From Crambe crambe (Eukaryota; Porifera; Demospongiae; Poecilosclerida; Crambeidae): a stretch of 64,000 bases of DNA. The DNA lies in NCBI GenBank assembly GCA_963924555.1, contig OZ004583.1, forward strand, positions 930,001-994,000, given 5' to 3'. Below, piece by piece: positions 1-11,357 of this stretch. Each line of letters starts with the position of its first letter. Position 1 is the first letter of the stretch. The notes under the pieces are model-generated. The model ran no database searches, was not told the origin of the DNA, and saw nothing but the letters and a program-made list of their open reading frames with translations. The translations under genes and the position numbers were made by a program.

Positions 1-217
1 AACTATGTACATATCTAAGGAATGCCCTCTGTAAACAGTAAGGTATAAACTGTAATACCTTTACTGTTACAGGGAACATTCCTTCAGTATAAAGTACACA
101 CTCATTTTACAGTAGACTAAGATTTCAGGATGATTGTCCATGAGGAATGAGCAATATGGTTTGCACAACTGTTATTATTCTGTATGGGATCAGGTTTGTG
201 CACTCCTGCAATGGACA
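1..217. other. Left-edge sequence, no gene assigned
   Basis: No supported exon is seen here. The Lys/Glu-rich reading frame to the right ends in a stop at 218-220, but a possible donor (AAAG|GTTATG, minus strand, near 297) would allow that gene to splice further left and out of the window. Confidence 0.3.
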
Positions 218-640
218 TTAGCTCTGCTTACCTATGATTAATAGAAGGAATATCACAAAATAGCATAAACACTTGTTGATCTTTGCCCCATAACCTTTTG
301 GAATCTCATCTTTTTCATAACCTTGCATTTCAGACACTCTTGGTTCTCCAACAGCACGTCTCTTTTTGTTTTCAGCTTCTTCTTGATCCCTGGTATTGTC
401 TTCCTCCTCATCATCTTCCTTCTCGCTATCTTCTTCAGCTTCTTCCTTCTTGCCATCTCGTCCCCTCTTGCTAACCTCTTCGTTCTCACTATCATCTTTC
501 TTCTCACCATCTTGTTCCTTCATCTTAACCTCTTCATTCATGCCAACCTTTTTCTTCTCGCTATCTTTTTCCCTCTTGCCATTTTGTTCCTTCTTGCTAA
601 CTTTTTCCTTCTCATCATATTCTTTACCTTCTTTGCCATC
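218..640 (-). pseudogene. In-frame continuation of the Lys/Glu repeat after the stop
   Basis: The frame downstream of the TAA at 641-643 continues without further stops to 218 and keeps the repeat (KKEQNGKREKDSEKKK, then EEDSEKEDDEEED), ending in a hydrophobic tail. It may be the real C-terminal part of the protein if the stop is an error or polymorphism, or a decayed remnant. The tail CLCYFVIFLLLII may be intron read-through rather than a membrane anchor. Confidence 0.35.
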
Positions 641-1501
641 TTATTTCTTCTTGCTAACCTCTTCCTTCTTGCCAGCCTCTTCCTTCTTGCCATCTTCTTT
701 ACCTTCTTCCTTCTCACCACTTCGTTCCTTCTTGCTAACCTCTTCCTTCTCGCCATCTTCTTTAACTTCTTCCTTCTCGCTATCTTCTTTAGCTTCTTCC
801 TTCTCACCATCTTGTTCCTTAATCTTAACTTCTTCCTTCTCACCATCTTGTTCCTTAATCTTAACTTCTTCCTTCATGCCAGCCTTTTTCTTCCCGCTAT
901 CTTTATTACCTTCTTCCCTCTTGCCATTTCGTTCCTTACTAACCTTTTCCTTCTCATCACATTCTTTACCTTCTTTGCCATCTCGTTTCTTCTTGCTAAC
1001 CTCTCCGTCTTCTTTACCTTCTTCCTTCTCACCATTTTGTTCCTTCTTGCTAACCTCTTCCTTCTTGCTATCTTCTTCCTTATTGCCATCTTGTTCCTTC
1101 TTGTTGACCTCTTCCTTCCCACTATCTTTTTGCTCCTTTGTGTAGTCCTCCTCACTGAGACTAAGCTCCGGTTTTACTGAGTAAAGATAATTGAATAGTA
1201 AATAACCCCTTCACATCTTAACATAGGGTCAACTACCTGTTTTAATGTTGGATGATTTATCACTACTTGTGGAATTTGGGGCGGGCTTCAAGGATTTGGC
1301 AGTGGGATCGAACTTTGAAGAAAGGTCGGTCTCTGGGCATTCAGTGGACTTTGGGGATTTGGCAGTGGCATCAGACTTTGGGGGTTCGGCAGTGGTATCA
1401 GACTTTGGGAGTTTGGCAGTGGTATCAGACTTCAAGGGTTTGGAAGGGGAATCAGACTCTGGGGTTTGGGCAAGACTCTTGGGTACTTGGAGACTCAGCA
1501 T
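641..1501 (-). CDS. Lys/Glu-rich repeat protein
   Basis: Two-exon model: 1501-1237, a 60-base intron (donor CAG|GTAGTT, acceptor CTCAG), then 1176 down to a TAA at 643-641, giving 266 aa in phase. Residues 1-88 hold a Ser/Pro/Lys/Thr repeat built on KSDTTA units; the rest is a highly charged repeat built on KKEEVSKKEQDGEKEE-like units. No known domain is visible and the protein would be intrinsically disordered. After the TAA the same frame stays open with the same repeat down to 218, so the stop looks like a substitution in a CGA/CAA codon of the repeat. The true start may lie in an upstream exon: an acceptor TTTTTTACAG occurs near 1560, but that frame meets a stop. I do not recognise the family. 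Confidence 0.5.
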
Positions 1502-1907
1502 GATACCCCTTGAGAGGGTAGTCAGTTGGATCTCCAGTCAAGCGTACCTCTACCTCTGTAAAAAAGCAACAAAAAAAAGAGCATATATTATCGCTAGCTA
1601 CCGAAGGACTCGAGTTTGATCACTCACCACTCATTTTGACCACGGTCAGATCAGACAGATTAGGCCGGGAAAACAAAATTTGTAGTTTCTCAGGCTTTTT
1701 TTTGTCAAAAAGCATGAGGGAGGGAAGTTTTTTTTTGTTTTTTTTTTTCTCCAACCAAGGCAGAGTATTAAAATGTGATTACTAAAACAAATGAAATACA
1801 CAGAAAACAACAGTATATAAAATTTAGCTATTATATATTATTATAAAAGGAGAACACAAATATGCATGGTGCAGAAAACTTTTTTTTTTGTTTTTGCATT
1901 TTTTTGA
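1502..1907. other. Intergenic, AT-rich
   Basis: Contains homopolymer T runs (1725-1750, 1879-1890) and no supported exon. It probably holds the 5' part of the Lys/Glu gene and the 3' UTR of the next minus-strand gene. Confidence 0.4.
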
Positions 1908-2452
1908 TTACATATGTTTCCTCTTCCTTTTCAATAGAGGGGACTTGCCATGTTGTTTGCAGTCTTTGCAAAGGGGGTACTGTCCATCACTGAGTTCACT
2001 TGACTTGCACAATAATATGGTATTTCAATGCAATCATCACATGAAATATTTTCCCGAACAAAAACACGATCAAAAAGACCTGTTTTTCATTCTGCAAGCA
2101 ACAGAAACACGTGCACACGCCCCTTGAACTTCTTCACACTGGACAAAGAATTTAATGTAGACTCCGAATGTAGGTACGGCATCACTTATGCTAACTGCCA
2201 TGGGTATATCTTGAAATGCTCCTGCTTGCTCTTTCCCTATCTGGGCTTTTATAGGAACGTTTTTCTGCTCTGGTAACAGAACAAACTGCTCAAGTGTGTC
2301 CAGAGCGTGATCAACAATGCACTGGTAAAATCCGCCAACGTAACACTTACATCTCCTTCTGGAATCATCACAACTCTCCAATCTCGAGCTACAGCAGTTC
2401 TAGCTAGGTACTGCAAGATGATTTTAGTTGAGACTAACATGTTCGTTCGCAT
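1908..2452 (-). pseudogene. Zinc-ribbon protein with broken frame
   Basis: ATG at 2452 opens a 34-codon exon to 2351 (ending EGD), followed by GTAAGT...TTTTACCAG, which would be a 29-base intron; the frame then continues in phase at 2321 (CIVDHALDTLEQF...) for about 80 codons. Two further shifts are needed to stay in coding-like sequence: one base in an A5 run near 2078 and a 5-base tandem duplication (CAAGT twice) near 2006-2015. With these bridged the tail has two CxxC pairs (CDDC, then CKDC) about 26 residues apart, resembling a zinc ribbon, and ends in a KRKRK nuclear-localisation-like stretch before TAA at 1910-1908. I cannot name the family. The three shifts may be pseudogene decay, assembly error or unusual splicing. 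Confidence 0.4.
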
Positions 2453-2470
2453 GCAGCTGCTCTTCAATAT

Positions 2471-2496
2471 CACGTGCGTGACCGCTTGTGACGTCA
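2471..2496. promoter_or_regulatory. E-box CACGTG and CRE TGACGTCA
   Basis: CACGTG at 2471-2476 and the palindromic CRE TGACGTCA at 2489-2496 lie just upstream of the ATG of the zinc-ribbon gene. The same pair recurs in the ELP4/UBE2N promoter. Confidence 0.5.
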
Positions 2497-2612
2497 TAAT
2501 TGCTTGCCAAATTAATCATGCGGGCTGGCCTGAGAAACAATGAATTTCTTTTTCTAAGCCTTGCCCGTTACATGGATAGCGACTAGTCGATCTATCACTA
2601 GTCTGGCGCGAC

Positions 2613-2620
2613 TATAAAAG
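2613..2620 (+). promoter_or_regulatory. TATA-like box TATAAAAG
   Basis: A good TATA consensus in a GC-richer context (GGGGAGCCGGGAGGCGGGG follows). No plus-strand gene could be found downstream, so its role is uncertain. Confidence 0.2.
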
Positions 2621-2664
2621 GGGAGCCGGGAGGCGGGGCTGTACATCGAGGTCAAAGGTTATTA

Positions 2665-3594
2665 TTAATTAATCAACCATTGTTTACTCATAACTCTCAG
2701 TATAGCTGGCCTAACATCTTCTTTCATTCTCAAACTAATATATCTTGATAACTGAAATGTCCAAGACTCATCATCGTCAAATAGTTTTGGTTCTGCCGGA
2801 TGCCCTACTGGCACGAAAGGCATCTTCTCCAACACTTCGCTGGATATTCCTTCATCTTCCAGTACCTCATTTATCTGACTCTTCCACTGGTTACTTCTCT
2901 TCAGGACATGTTCTCTGCTCCGCCTCATTTGCTGACGGTTGTCAAGGTAAACCACTTCATTTGCAAAGGTCAGCACAAACAATGTCCTCTCCCACAGATG
3001 GTGACCGAATGCTCTCGATAATTTACGCAAGGGTTCAGTGTCTTCCGGTCGTATTCGTGTATCATCCATTTTCATAGCATAAAAGATCAAATCCACCATT
3101 TTGATTTTGTCTTTCATTTTCTTTATATCTTCATCTATTTTGCCATTGTACAATCCAAAGTCCCACACGGTTATGGCCACTGGGACTTCATTGATGTTCA
3201 AAGTTTTTGAGACAATGGAGTTAGTAGTGGTATCTCCTCCATCCACTTTCCTATCTAACATTCCATTGATCAAAACAGACTTTCCACTTCCCGGCTTTCC
3301 AAAGATCATGAGTTTGATATTTCTTCCTGGTCTCCACAAGTTTTTCTTCTCGTCCATCCACTGTTCACTGATGGTGTCAAATAATCCATTCCCCTGTGAT
3401 TGGCTATGTATAATTCCGTGGGAGGACCTTCCATCAAGAGTTCTGCACATGATCACAACTACCAGGAACAAAGAATTATCGTATGTATGAATGAGTACCA
3501 TAGCTTTTAGGTATACTATATACTTACAGCAAATTATAACTATTAGCACTGCAAATTTCTTTATATGATCCTCATTCTTCTTTAACTCTTCCAT
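2665..3594 (-). CDS. Membrane-anchored AIG1/GIMAP-type GTPase
   Basis: Model: 3594-3528, intron 3459-3527 (GTAAGT..TAG), 3458-2665; 286 aa. The ATG at 3594 is the first in frame; the frame is open back to 3708 without another ATG, so an upstream exon is possible. An N-terminal hydrophobic segment (about residues 14-31, FAVLIVIICFVIMC) would anchor the protein, with the GTPase domain after it. G1 is GKPGSGKS; a TTT stretch is a candidate G2; G3 is WDFG; the segment LWERTLFVLTFANEV is typical of AIG1/Toc34-like GTPases, with the G4 specificity motif reduced to TFAN. In this family G4 is often degenerate. Family members act at membranes, in animals often in immune or survival settings; the substrate here is GTP, the biological role unknown. 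Confidence 0.72.
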   Translation of the reverse strand: MEELKKNEDHIKKFAVLIVIICCKYIVYLKAMVLIHTYDNSLFLVVVIMCRTLDGRSSHGIIHSQSQGNGLFDTISEQWMDEKKNLWRPGRNIKLMIFGKPGSGKSVLINGMLDRKVDGGDTTTNSIVSKTLNINEVPVAITVWDFGLYNGKIDEDIKKMKDKIKMVDLIFYAMKMDDTRIRPEDTEPLRKLSRAFGHHLWERTLFVLTFANEVVYLDNRQQMRRSREHVLKRSNQWKSQINEVLEDEGISSEVLEKMPFVPVGHPAEPKLFDDDESWTFQLSRYISLRMKEDVRPAILRVMSKQWLIN

Positions 3595-3838
3595 CGCTGC
3601 GCGCTGAGCGGCATAATCATGCCACGCCCAGTCAGCTGCCTTGCCGCGCGCTACTAGATCCACCCACTTTGTATGCAAAGCATGCAGGGTGTGCCCGAAT
3701 AGAGCCTAAGACTGCGTAATCAGAGCCTAGGGTATTTTTTTGGTATTATTATTATTCAGAAAGAAAGCTACAACTGTATAACAAATAAATAGATCTGCAT
3801 GTTACACCAAGCCATAATTGGCACACTCTGAGTTGGAA

Positions 3839-6800
3839 TTAAGCTGAAGTTCCTTGCAACTGCACTGAGGAGTCTCCCAGTAGGGAGCAGAGTTCTCTTA
3901 ACCGCTGCTGCATCTCGGGGATGCCCGCCAGCTGCGCTTCCAGGCGCTGCTTCTCCTCGCTCAAGGAGAGGCGAGATCCTGCATCTTCAAGGTCGTCCAC
4001 TTTCCATCCTCCTTCCCCGTCAAACTGCAACACTTTGTTGTGGTGTCGCCTGCAAGAGAAACAATACTGTTACTATATATATACAGAGGGAAACCCTTTA
4101 ATCAAGTATTCGTTAATAATGATCAGTAATCCTATTATTTTCCTGAAAAGGACAATTATGCTATAGTTACTGAGAACCTTTAGACATGAGATGAGTTTCA
4201 TTGTCCAATGGTCTTCTTTATATAACACTATAGCCTCTCATTGCATCAAAAAATGTATGGTTTTATGAGTTTTCACTCCCCAATAGCCAGGGTCATCTAT
4301 CATGTACTAGAGCTTCCCTCCTCACCACAAGGAAGGTCTGTGTGTGATGGTGAGCAAAGTGATGCCTTGGTCCTTCGCTGCTTGGAATATGCTCCCTTCC
4401 ACGTCGATACTGACAGCACTCGTGCACTCATCAAGGAGAGCAAACTTTGGTCTGCACAACAGAGACATCCATTAATTCAAGGGCAGAATTAGAGATAGTG
4501 TTCGTTATGCATTATATAAACCTTATTTTTGCTACAATTAATCCGATCCTTTATATCTAGCCTAGCACCTCTGTAAGGAGGATTGGCATAATCTCAACTA
4601 TTGGGTCCAGCTGTATTGTATATTATCCAGAGGTTATATTCTTTTTCAGGCAAGGTTTCACCATGATATGTACCTAGTGAAGGAAAAGTTAAGACATACG
4701 ACATACTTGTGATAAAAAATTCTAGCCATGCCCATTCGTTGCTTTTCTCCGCCTGAGAGAACATCCTTCCAGTCATTTACAGCATTCCAGCCTAAAAGTC
4801 AAGAGTCAAGATGGAGTTTGGGTCTCATACACACTATACTCTTACCTCCTTCTCTTTTGACAATGTACTTGAGGTGAACGATGTCCAGGATGTCTTCCAA
4901 ATCTTTCTCTGTGACACCTTTGCCCTCCATGTCCTCTCGGGTGTCAGGATAGATCACCTGATCCAGCAAACTCCCCAGGGACATGTATGGTCTATATAGA
5001 GAAGGAATAGTGCCTTGTCAACATTATTTTGAACTTTGAACCTTGAACTTTAATCCCCCCAAAATAAATCTATATCACTAACCTTTGTGGGATATAGAAC
5101 ATAGTAGAGGGTGATGGTTTCGTGAGCTTGCCACCATAAATTGGCCAGAGACCACCAAATATTCTAAATAGAGAGCTCTTGCCACACCCATTGGGGCCTG
5201 AGATAAGCAGGTGGTCTCCAGGCTTGACATTGAGGGTCAAAGGTGATGCTACCAGGTCCTTGTTTGGGGTGACGATGGGGACTCCCTCTAAAACAATAGT
5301 GTCCTCACTCTCCACCACTTCTCCGCTGCCAGCTTCAAGAGGGGGCGTGGTCTTGATCACACCCACATTATGAGACTCTATTACATATAATGAGAACATG
5401 TCTAAGCACATGGATTATTTTAACTAACCATTGGTTGCGTCCTTCCTCCCCTTGTCGCCCCCACTTCCTAGTTCCCCTGTCACACCCACCACTTGGTACT
5501 TCCCCTGCTGCACTTCCTCGAAGACTCGAATCATCTCGCTCACTCTAGAGGTGTACCCAGCCAACTCTGTGATCTGTAGATAAAGGTGATTGGAAATCAT
5601 CAGTGAACTGGGAATAAAGACTGAAGTAATACATACATAGCCCATACTTCTTAGGATTTTTAGAGCCATGGTTCAATGTGGCATCAGACTAATACTTGAG
5701 CTACCACTCATAATGTAGTTGTCCTTGCTTCGGTGTGTAAACCCATTACTAATTACACCACCACTAATATGTAGTCTTCCTTACTTCCTTGAAGGAGGTC
5801 ATGATCCTTTCTATTGCATCTGCGCCATTGATAAGCAGGTTCTTGGCGGTGGTGTAGGCCTGGGAACGCTCGCTGACAGAGCTACTGGGATCTTTGATAT
5901 TCCCACTCAGTATCGGCCAAGCAACTATTACCATACCTAGAAATGAATGATGTAAAAAAGATGACCACTTCCTAGCCACACCTCTGATCACACCCACCTG
6001 CAAGTCCCCACATGTATTTCATGAGGAACTGTTCAAGCATGATGAACCACAGCTTCTTCCTGAAGATCAGATCCATCTGCCGAGCGAGGGCAGTAAAACT
6101 CCCACGGAGCAGAGAGTGCTCAATCTGGAGATGATCAACACACGAGGGTCATTCCAGGAACATTATAATACAACAAGGAACAACTTTCAGAGTCTCCCCT
6201 ACGTTGCTGTACTTTCAAACAGGGTGCTTAAGTATATTCATGGGAATATAATTCAATTAGTGCCACACTTTCTTTGGCCTGCCCTGTATACTGGGGAACC
6301 GCTACTGACTTTATACGAGTAATAATAAAAATATCGAAGGCAAGGATGACTGTATATGAATCGCATGTTCAAAAATGAGGAGTACCTATTCTATACCACA
6401 AAATTAGTTGTTGGGTCAACTCCATAATTATTGATAAGAAATTGATATTGACCGGACATGATGTCCCCACACATTTAACTGGACTGCATCAGTGTGCAGT
6501 TTGACCAGCACTTTGTCCGCTAACAAATAATGACCACAATAATTGGCCGGGAAATGTCTGTTATCATAAGCTGCCCTGCACATTAGGCAAGGTAAACACT
6601 CTTATTAGGTTTTCTTCTTGGAGGATGCACACTCATGATACTACTTTGCTTACCTGATGTCCTCCATAAAAGGCTACCTCTTCAGCATTTGTGATGACCC
6701 TGGAGTGGACGTATCTCAGGTACCCATTCCTCCTTGCCTCCTCTGCTACCAGCTTCCCAAACGGGGGAGAACACACCCTTAATAACCACCCCGTGAAAAA

Positions 6801-7565
6801 GATCATGCTGAACCCGATGATCCCGGGGAAGGGCGAGTCCTCTCCTCGCTTGCGTGCCAGCTGCCCCAGGGCGCTGGTCATTAGGATCACGTCGAGTAGG
6901 GGCTTACTCACATGGGAATAAATGTGTGTTACAGCAGCCGAGAATGCCTGTATGTCCTCTGTAAGCGAGTGATCAGGATTGGCCAGTCTTCCGTCTAGAT
7001 TGCTGACGCGGTAGTACGTCTGGTTCTTGAAATAGAGCGAGTAGGCATAATCGACCAGTCGAGTCCTGATAGCCAGTGCCAATTTGGACTCCAAAAAACG
7101 CAACAAACTGTTGATGAAAGTGGCAGGTAGGGATATCAGAACCCAACTTACACAGAGTCGGAGAAAGGCAGAAACTTTCCTTTCAACGATAGACTTGACA
7201 ATGCGGCCATCCAGGTGAGCAATATAAATAGAGAGGAAGGTTCGAGCAACAAGAGAGGAGGTGTGGATCACAAGAAGAGCAAATTCCTTTGAGAAGATGC
7301 TAGGGATGGAGATTTTTATCAGCTTGATAAGTTGCTTCAGGAAGACTTTGTCCACTGCTGGGTTCTTCTTCTTTCTCTTCACGAACTCCAAGACTGCAGG
7401 ACTGATAGAGGAGCTGTTCTTGTGGAGTTCTTCCTCGCTTGGCGGCTTCTTCTTAAAGAAGTAACGTTTCCCTGCAGCGTAGAACACATAGCCCGAGGCG
7501 CAGGCGAACAGAGCCACGCCCACCTTTTGTTTGGAAGTCATCGGGGCCATCTGCAAAGCTGACAT
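3839..7565 (-). CDS. ABCD1/2: Peroxisomal ABC half-transporter, subfamily D (ALDP-like)
   Basis: Nine exons: 7565-6654, 6124-5998, 5936-5785, 5573-5429, 5377-5083, 4991-4846, 4791-4707, 4451-4326, 4049-3839; all junctions are in phase and give 732 aa, close to ALDP (745). The product imports very-long-chain acyl-CoA into peroxisomes as a dimer of half-transporters. Exon 1 carries the membrane domain with the EAA-like motif ([12 protein letters not shown]). The nucleotide-binding domain shows Walker [10 protein letters not shown], the subfamily motif [12 protein letters not shown], signature LSGGEKQR, Walker [11 protein letters not shown] and the switch His in ITHRPSLW. The C-terminus ([16 protein letters not shown]) is typical of ABCD1/ABCD2 rather than ABCD3. 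Intron 1 (6125-6653) is the only long one. It is head-to-head with SLC25A26, with 173 bases between start codons. Confidence 0.95.
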
Positions 7566-7698
7566 GAGTGATAGGGGGTGATAGCGTGGAGAAAATCAAC
7601 CACCCTCTAACTCTCTACCCTCCAACATCTTTGCCAAAAAATTAATAATTAAGGTCGTCACTGACGCGCGCTCGTATCTAGATATACATATCTAGCTA

Positions 7699-7710
7699 GG
7701 CCACGTGGCC
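7699..7710. promoter_or_regulatory. 12-base palindromic E-box in a bidirectional promoter
   Basis: GGCCACGTGGCC is a perfect palindrome around CACGTG, midway between the ABCD start (7565) and the SLC25A26 start (7739). CACGTG is the classical site for bHLH-ZIP factors (USF/MYC/MITF class) in animals. Confidence 0.55.
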
Positions 7711-7738
7711 TCAAATCTTATTTAATTGTCTTGAAAAA

Positions 7739-9514
7739 ATGGATAGGCAATTCATCTCTCCACTAGTGGTGAGTTTTATAGCATGTAATAGATAAGAATT
7801 AAATGATTTTTGTGCTAGTCAGGAGGTGTGGCAGGTCTAACAGTTGATCTTGTTCTCTTTCCATTGGACACTGTCAAGACACGTCTACAGAGCAGCCGTG
7901 GGTTTCTGGCCTCTGGTGGTTTCAAGAAAATCTATGCTGGCATACTACCAACAGCTGCAGGATCTGCACCCTCTGGTATGTAGAAGGACGAAACGAGGTT
8001 TTTAATATGAATATGGTGACTCTGGTCTCCCAGGTCTTCCATCATTAATTCCATGTATGTGCTGTAATAGGAAATATCTTTTACTTAATCGTAATGGATG
8101 TAGCCTTAATTTCAAATTTTCTTAATGCAGCTGCTTTATTTTTCTGTACATATGAGCTGACCAAGAGAACTATTGGGTCAAGAGTCCCTGAGGAGTATGG
8201 TCCTTTTGTCCACATGTTGGCTGCTATAATGGGTGAAGTTGTAAGTAAAACTCTCCCTAGTGTACAGGATGATTGCAGAATGATTGCACCAAAGTATAAA
8301 ATCTGAAAGGCTCACTGCCTTCCTTATAATGGACTTAAGAAACCCAATACTCTGTTACTGTGTATCGTTTACTGACCTCAAGCACTTAAGAGTCATAATA
8401 ATATAATTGACACAGCGTAAAAGACACTCTAAAGAGGCTGTGAAACCAAACTTTGAAAAAACAAAAACAAAAAAAACAACAAACCTCTCAACAAAGGACA
8501 AAAGACAACCTAAATAGTCTGTACTCCAAAAGAGGATAACCTCTGTACAAAAGACAAAAGGATGGGTCCCCAAGTGTGTCCATTGATTGGAGGTATACTC
8601 CTTCAACGTTATCATCTTCATTGTGGGCTAGAAAGCACATAACAATTTTGCCATACTCTATAATGTTTAGGTTTCCAACATTATGAGAGTACCTTTTGAG
8701 GTGATCAAGCAACGATCTCAAGCCAATATCCACCTTACACCTTTCAAGATATTGAAGAATACCCTCAACGCCGAGGTAAAATTAACAGTGCTCTGTGTGA
8801 GCTTTTACAATTTCGTTGCAGGGAACCAGGGGGTTATTCAGAGGTTATTTCTCTACCATAGCCCGAGAGATCCCCTTTTCCTTCCTGCAGTATCCTATAT
8901 GGGAACACCTCAAGGTTAGTGGTTTGGTAAAGGGTAGTTAGACCTCTGATCAGGGGTTGTGGGTGGTTTGGTAAAGGGTAGTCATAAAGTGAGACTCAAT
9001 ATAATAATGATATCAATATATGCAAAAATAGTGGAGGTGGAGAACGAGGCAATCTGGAATTTTGTTACCATGGCAAGGAGCTGTGTGTGGTGCCTTTGCC
9101 GGTGGCTTTTCTGCTGCGGTAACAACTCCACTGGATGTAGCCAAAACAAGGATTATGCTAGCCAGGGTGAGTCAACTCAAAATAGGAATCGATTATTTTC
9201 TTCTTCCTTGTGTATCAATCTATTCCACTCCTCACCGTGATCTTCTATTCTTTTCGACAGGCAAGTGATTCAGAGGCCAAATTGTCTTTATTTAAGGTGC
9301 TACTGAACATTGGAAAGCAGGAAGGAATGTCAGGGTGAGAAAGATGCCACTTTACAAACTAAAGAGATTTCTTATCCAATGCTTTCTTTCTCTCTCTCCC
9401 TGAAGTTTGTTAGCTGGTTTTGTGGCTCGAGTGTCTTGGACCAGCATGGGAGGGTTCGTGTTTCTCGGTGCATACGAGAAAGCCAGTCACACCATATCAA
9501 ATTTTATGCAGTAA
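7739..9514 (+). CDS. SLC25A26: Mitochondrial S-adenosylmethionine carrier
   Basis: Eight exons: 7739-7768, 7819-7975, 8131-8240, 8671-8775, 8822-8914, 9032-9166, 9261-9334, 9406-9514; 270 aa (human 274). The carrier exchanges cytosolic SAM for matrix SAH across the inner mitochondrial membrane. The three mitochondrial-carrier signatures are present: [20 protein letters not shown] and PLDVAKTRI. Other segments match SAM carriers: [17 protein letters not shown] and [18 protein letters not shown]. The start MDRQF matches the human MDRPGF start. Its stop is 123 bases from the convergent TDG stop, so the 3' UTRs probably overlap. The intron at 8241-8670 carries a MITE-like segment. Confidence 0.94.
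8480..8582 (-). mobile_element. MITE-like fragment in an SLC25A26 intron
   Basis: Contains AAACCTCTCAACAAAGGACAA and AAGTGTGTCC, the same internal motifs as the element at 16701-16826. Ends are not clear, so it is probably a degenerate copy. Confidence 0.35.
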
Positions 9515-9637
9515 TCGTAAGCATATTCATCACTGAATCAAAATCACCATTTCTTAAATTATTATTGATCTTGTCATGATTCATGTAATAACATTATTCA
9601 TTCACTGGTAAAAATAATGATTTTGCTAGGTGAAAGT

Positions 9638-10729
9638 TTAACTTCTTGTTTTGTCTGAAGTGGTGATTTCTGCAGTGCTGTTCTGTGTAGCAGAAGAGAG
9701 AGATGAATCGTTGCTAACGTCATTTGTGTAGACCTCATCTGCAGGTTGTAGCCCCTTTTCTGATCGCAGTTTGTCCCTCTGTTCCTTCAGTTCATAGAAG
9801 AACTTGAGTTTGTCGGCTCTTCTTGGGTAAGTAGCAGCCCTACCTGATGTAGAGGGCATCACATAGACCAGCTGTAGGAATAAAATATCAACATATGATG
9901 TGTACACAGGTGGACAATATTGTTATAGTGACGACCTATGCACCCGGAAAAGCAGGTTCAGTATTGTCTTACAGTTTCTGTTCCAGGAAGAGGTTGAGCC
10001 TGCAGTCCCACTTCACACTTCCCTCCACTGAAGATCTCGTAGATACCCTTTCCATTAAAGCAGGCTACCAATGGCTTCAATTCTTTCATTCTTTCGATCA
10101 TCACTTGAGACCATTCCTTCATTTCTTTTCTGGGATTAAGGGGAGGGGTGGGGGTGGGAATCAAAAGCAAAATGAATAATAAAGGGGAGGAAAGTAATTG
10201 CTGTACTCACCTACTCAATTCATTGGCAGCTCTTGTCGTCCTGGGAACAATGTTAGTGATGCCTATTCCATAGTTCAAGAGTTGTGCATCTTCTCTGAAC
10301 GTCAGCTTCTTCGGGATCAAGCCAGATTCAAACAAACATGGCCCTAACGATAAATAAGAAATTATTACAACATACTATGCCAATAACTGATAGATTATCA
10401 GCCAAACTTACAGAAGTGGTTATTTGCATTGCAGTAATGATGGCCGAGGTAGGCTGAATAAAGACCAGGGTTGATACCAATCTAAATAACACAATATATC
10501 AGCATTAATTGCACATTCTCTGACTGCCATGTACACACACAAAAATGATGTCGAGACCAGGCTTCATGTGATCTGGAAGTAGTAGTTTGCACACTTCTTC
10601 TTCAGTCATGCCTCCAAATTTTGACTCGGGTAGAGATTTATTCTTCTTGGTAACCTTTTTAGCCTTAATAGGGGAACCATTCTCTTCAGCTAGTTGCTCT
10701 GATGGACGCTTTTTCCCTGCTAAAGCCAT
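9638..10729 (-). CDS. TDG: G/T mismatch-specific thymine-DNA glycosylase
   Basis: Five exons: 10729-10541, 10481-10412, 10343-10211, 10129-9973, 9871-9638; 260 aa, shorter than the vertebrate enzyme (about 410) because both flanks are short. It removes T or U opposite G, and in vertebrates oxidised methylcytosines, leaving an abasic site. The catalytic motif IGINPGLYSAYLGHY holds the essential Asn (in GINPG), and the second motif VMPSTSGRAATYPR is the family's minor-groove loop. FNGKGIYEIFSGGKCEVGLQ also matches TDG. The N-terminus is Lys-rich (KKVTKKNK). The reading frame extends one TTG codon above the true ATG at 10729. It is divergent from UBE2H. Confidence 0.94.
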
Positions 10730-10811
10730 CAAGTCTCTGTACTGTTTTTTTTTTTTTTAATGCAATATTACTTAATTATAAATAATGTCGTATAAATAGA
10801 AACAGGTGTAT

Positions 10812-10817
10812 CACGTG
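10812..10817. promoter_or_regulatory. E-box CACGTG in the TDG/UBE2H promoter
   Basis: CACGTG lies 83 bases upstream of the TDG start, inside the 628-base divergent promoter shared with UBE2H. The rest of 10730-11357 holds no exon that I can support beyond likely UBE2H 5' leader. Confidence 0.4.
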
Positions 10818-11357
10818 ATAACATCAATGTTTCGTATAATTAGAGAAACCGCAAATTAATCACATGAATAACTCGTGACTGATATAGATGATGTCACTTT
10901 GTTTACAAAATCTGCAATCACCAGGCAAAAGCCAATGATGAAAGAATCGATGAGAGAGAGTGTGTCATCATCATTGGATACCAGTGCGTGCGTCTTCTTG
11001 GTTACCGAGTTTTGTTCACACATTAAAGTAAACGGCTGCTAAGCTTACTCTGATCCCTATCACGCGACTCACTAGATAGCTAAAGAAGTTTATTAAGCAG
11101 GAATTGAACAGAAATCCGAGTTGTGTAGAGAGAAGTAGCTGACTAACGCACCGTCTACTTCTTACCTACCTGTAAGGTACGAAGGTTAGTAGCAGCTCAA
11201 GTTCGAAGAGGTGTGAATTGAAGCTAAATTTTATACCTTGTTTTATTCTGTAGTGTTCTGTGTGACTGAGGCAGTAGTTGTGAGTACTGACTGATCCAGG
11301 AGAGGAAAAAGAGAGAGATTTTGCTGGCTGGAGAAGAAGACAGGTTGATTTAAGAGC

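Noticed and set aside
323..1180. 285-codon plus-strand ORF rich in Leu, Phe and Ile
   Set aside because: It is the antisense of the Lys/Glu repeat; the composition is a mirror of AAG/GAA codons and no gene signals support it.
2613..2620. TATA box as evidence of a plus-strand gene
   Set aside because: No plus-strand exon follows; the next coding sequence is on the minus strand.
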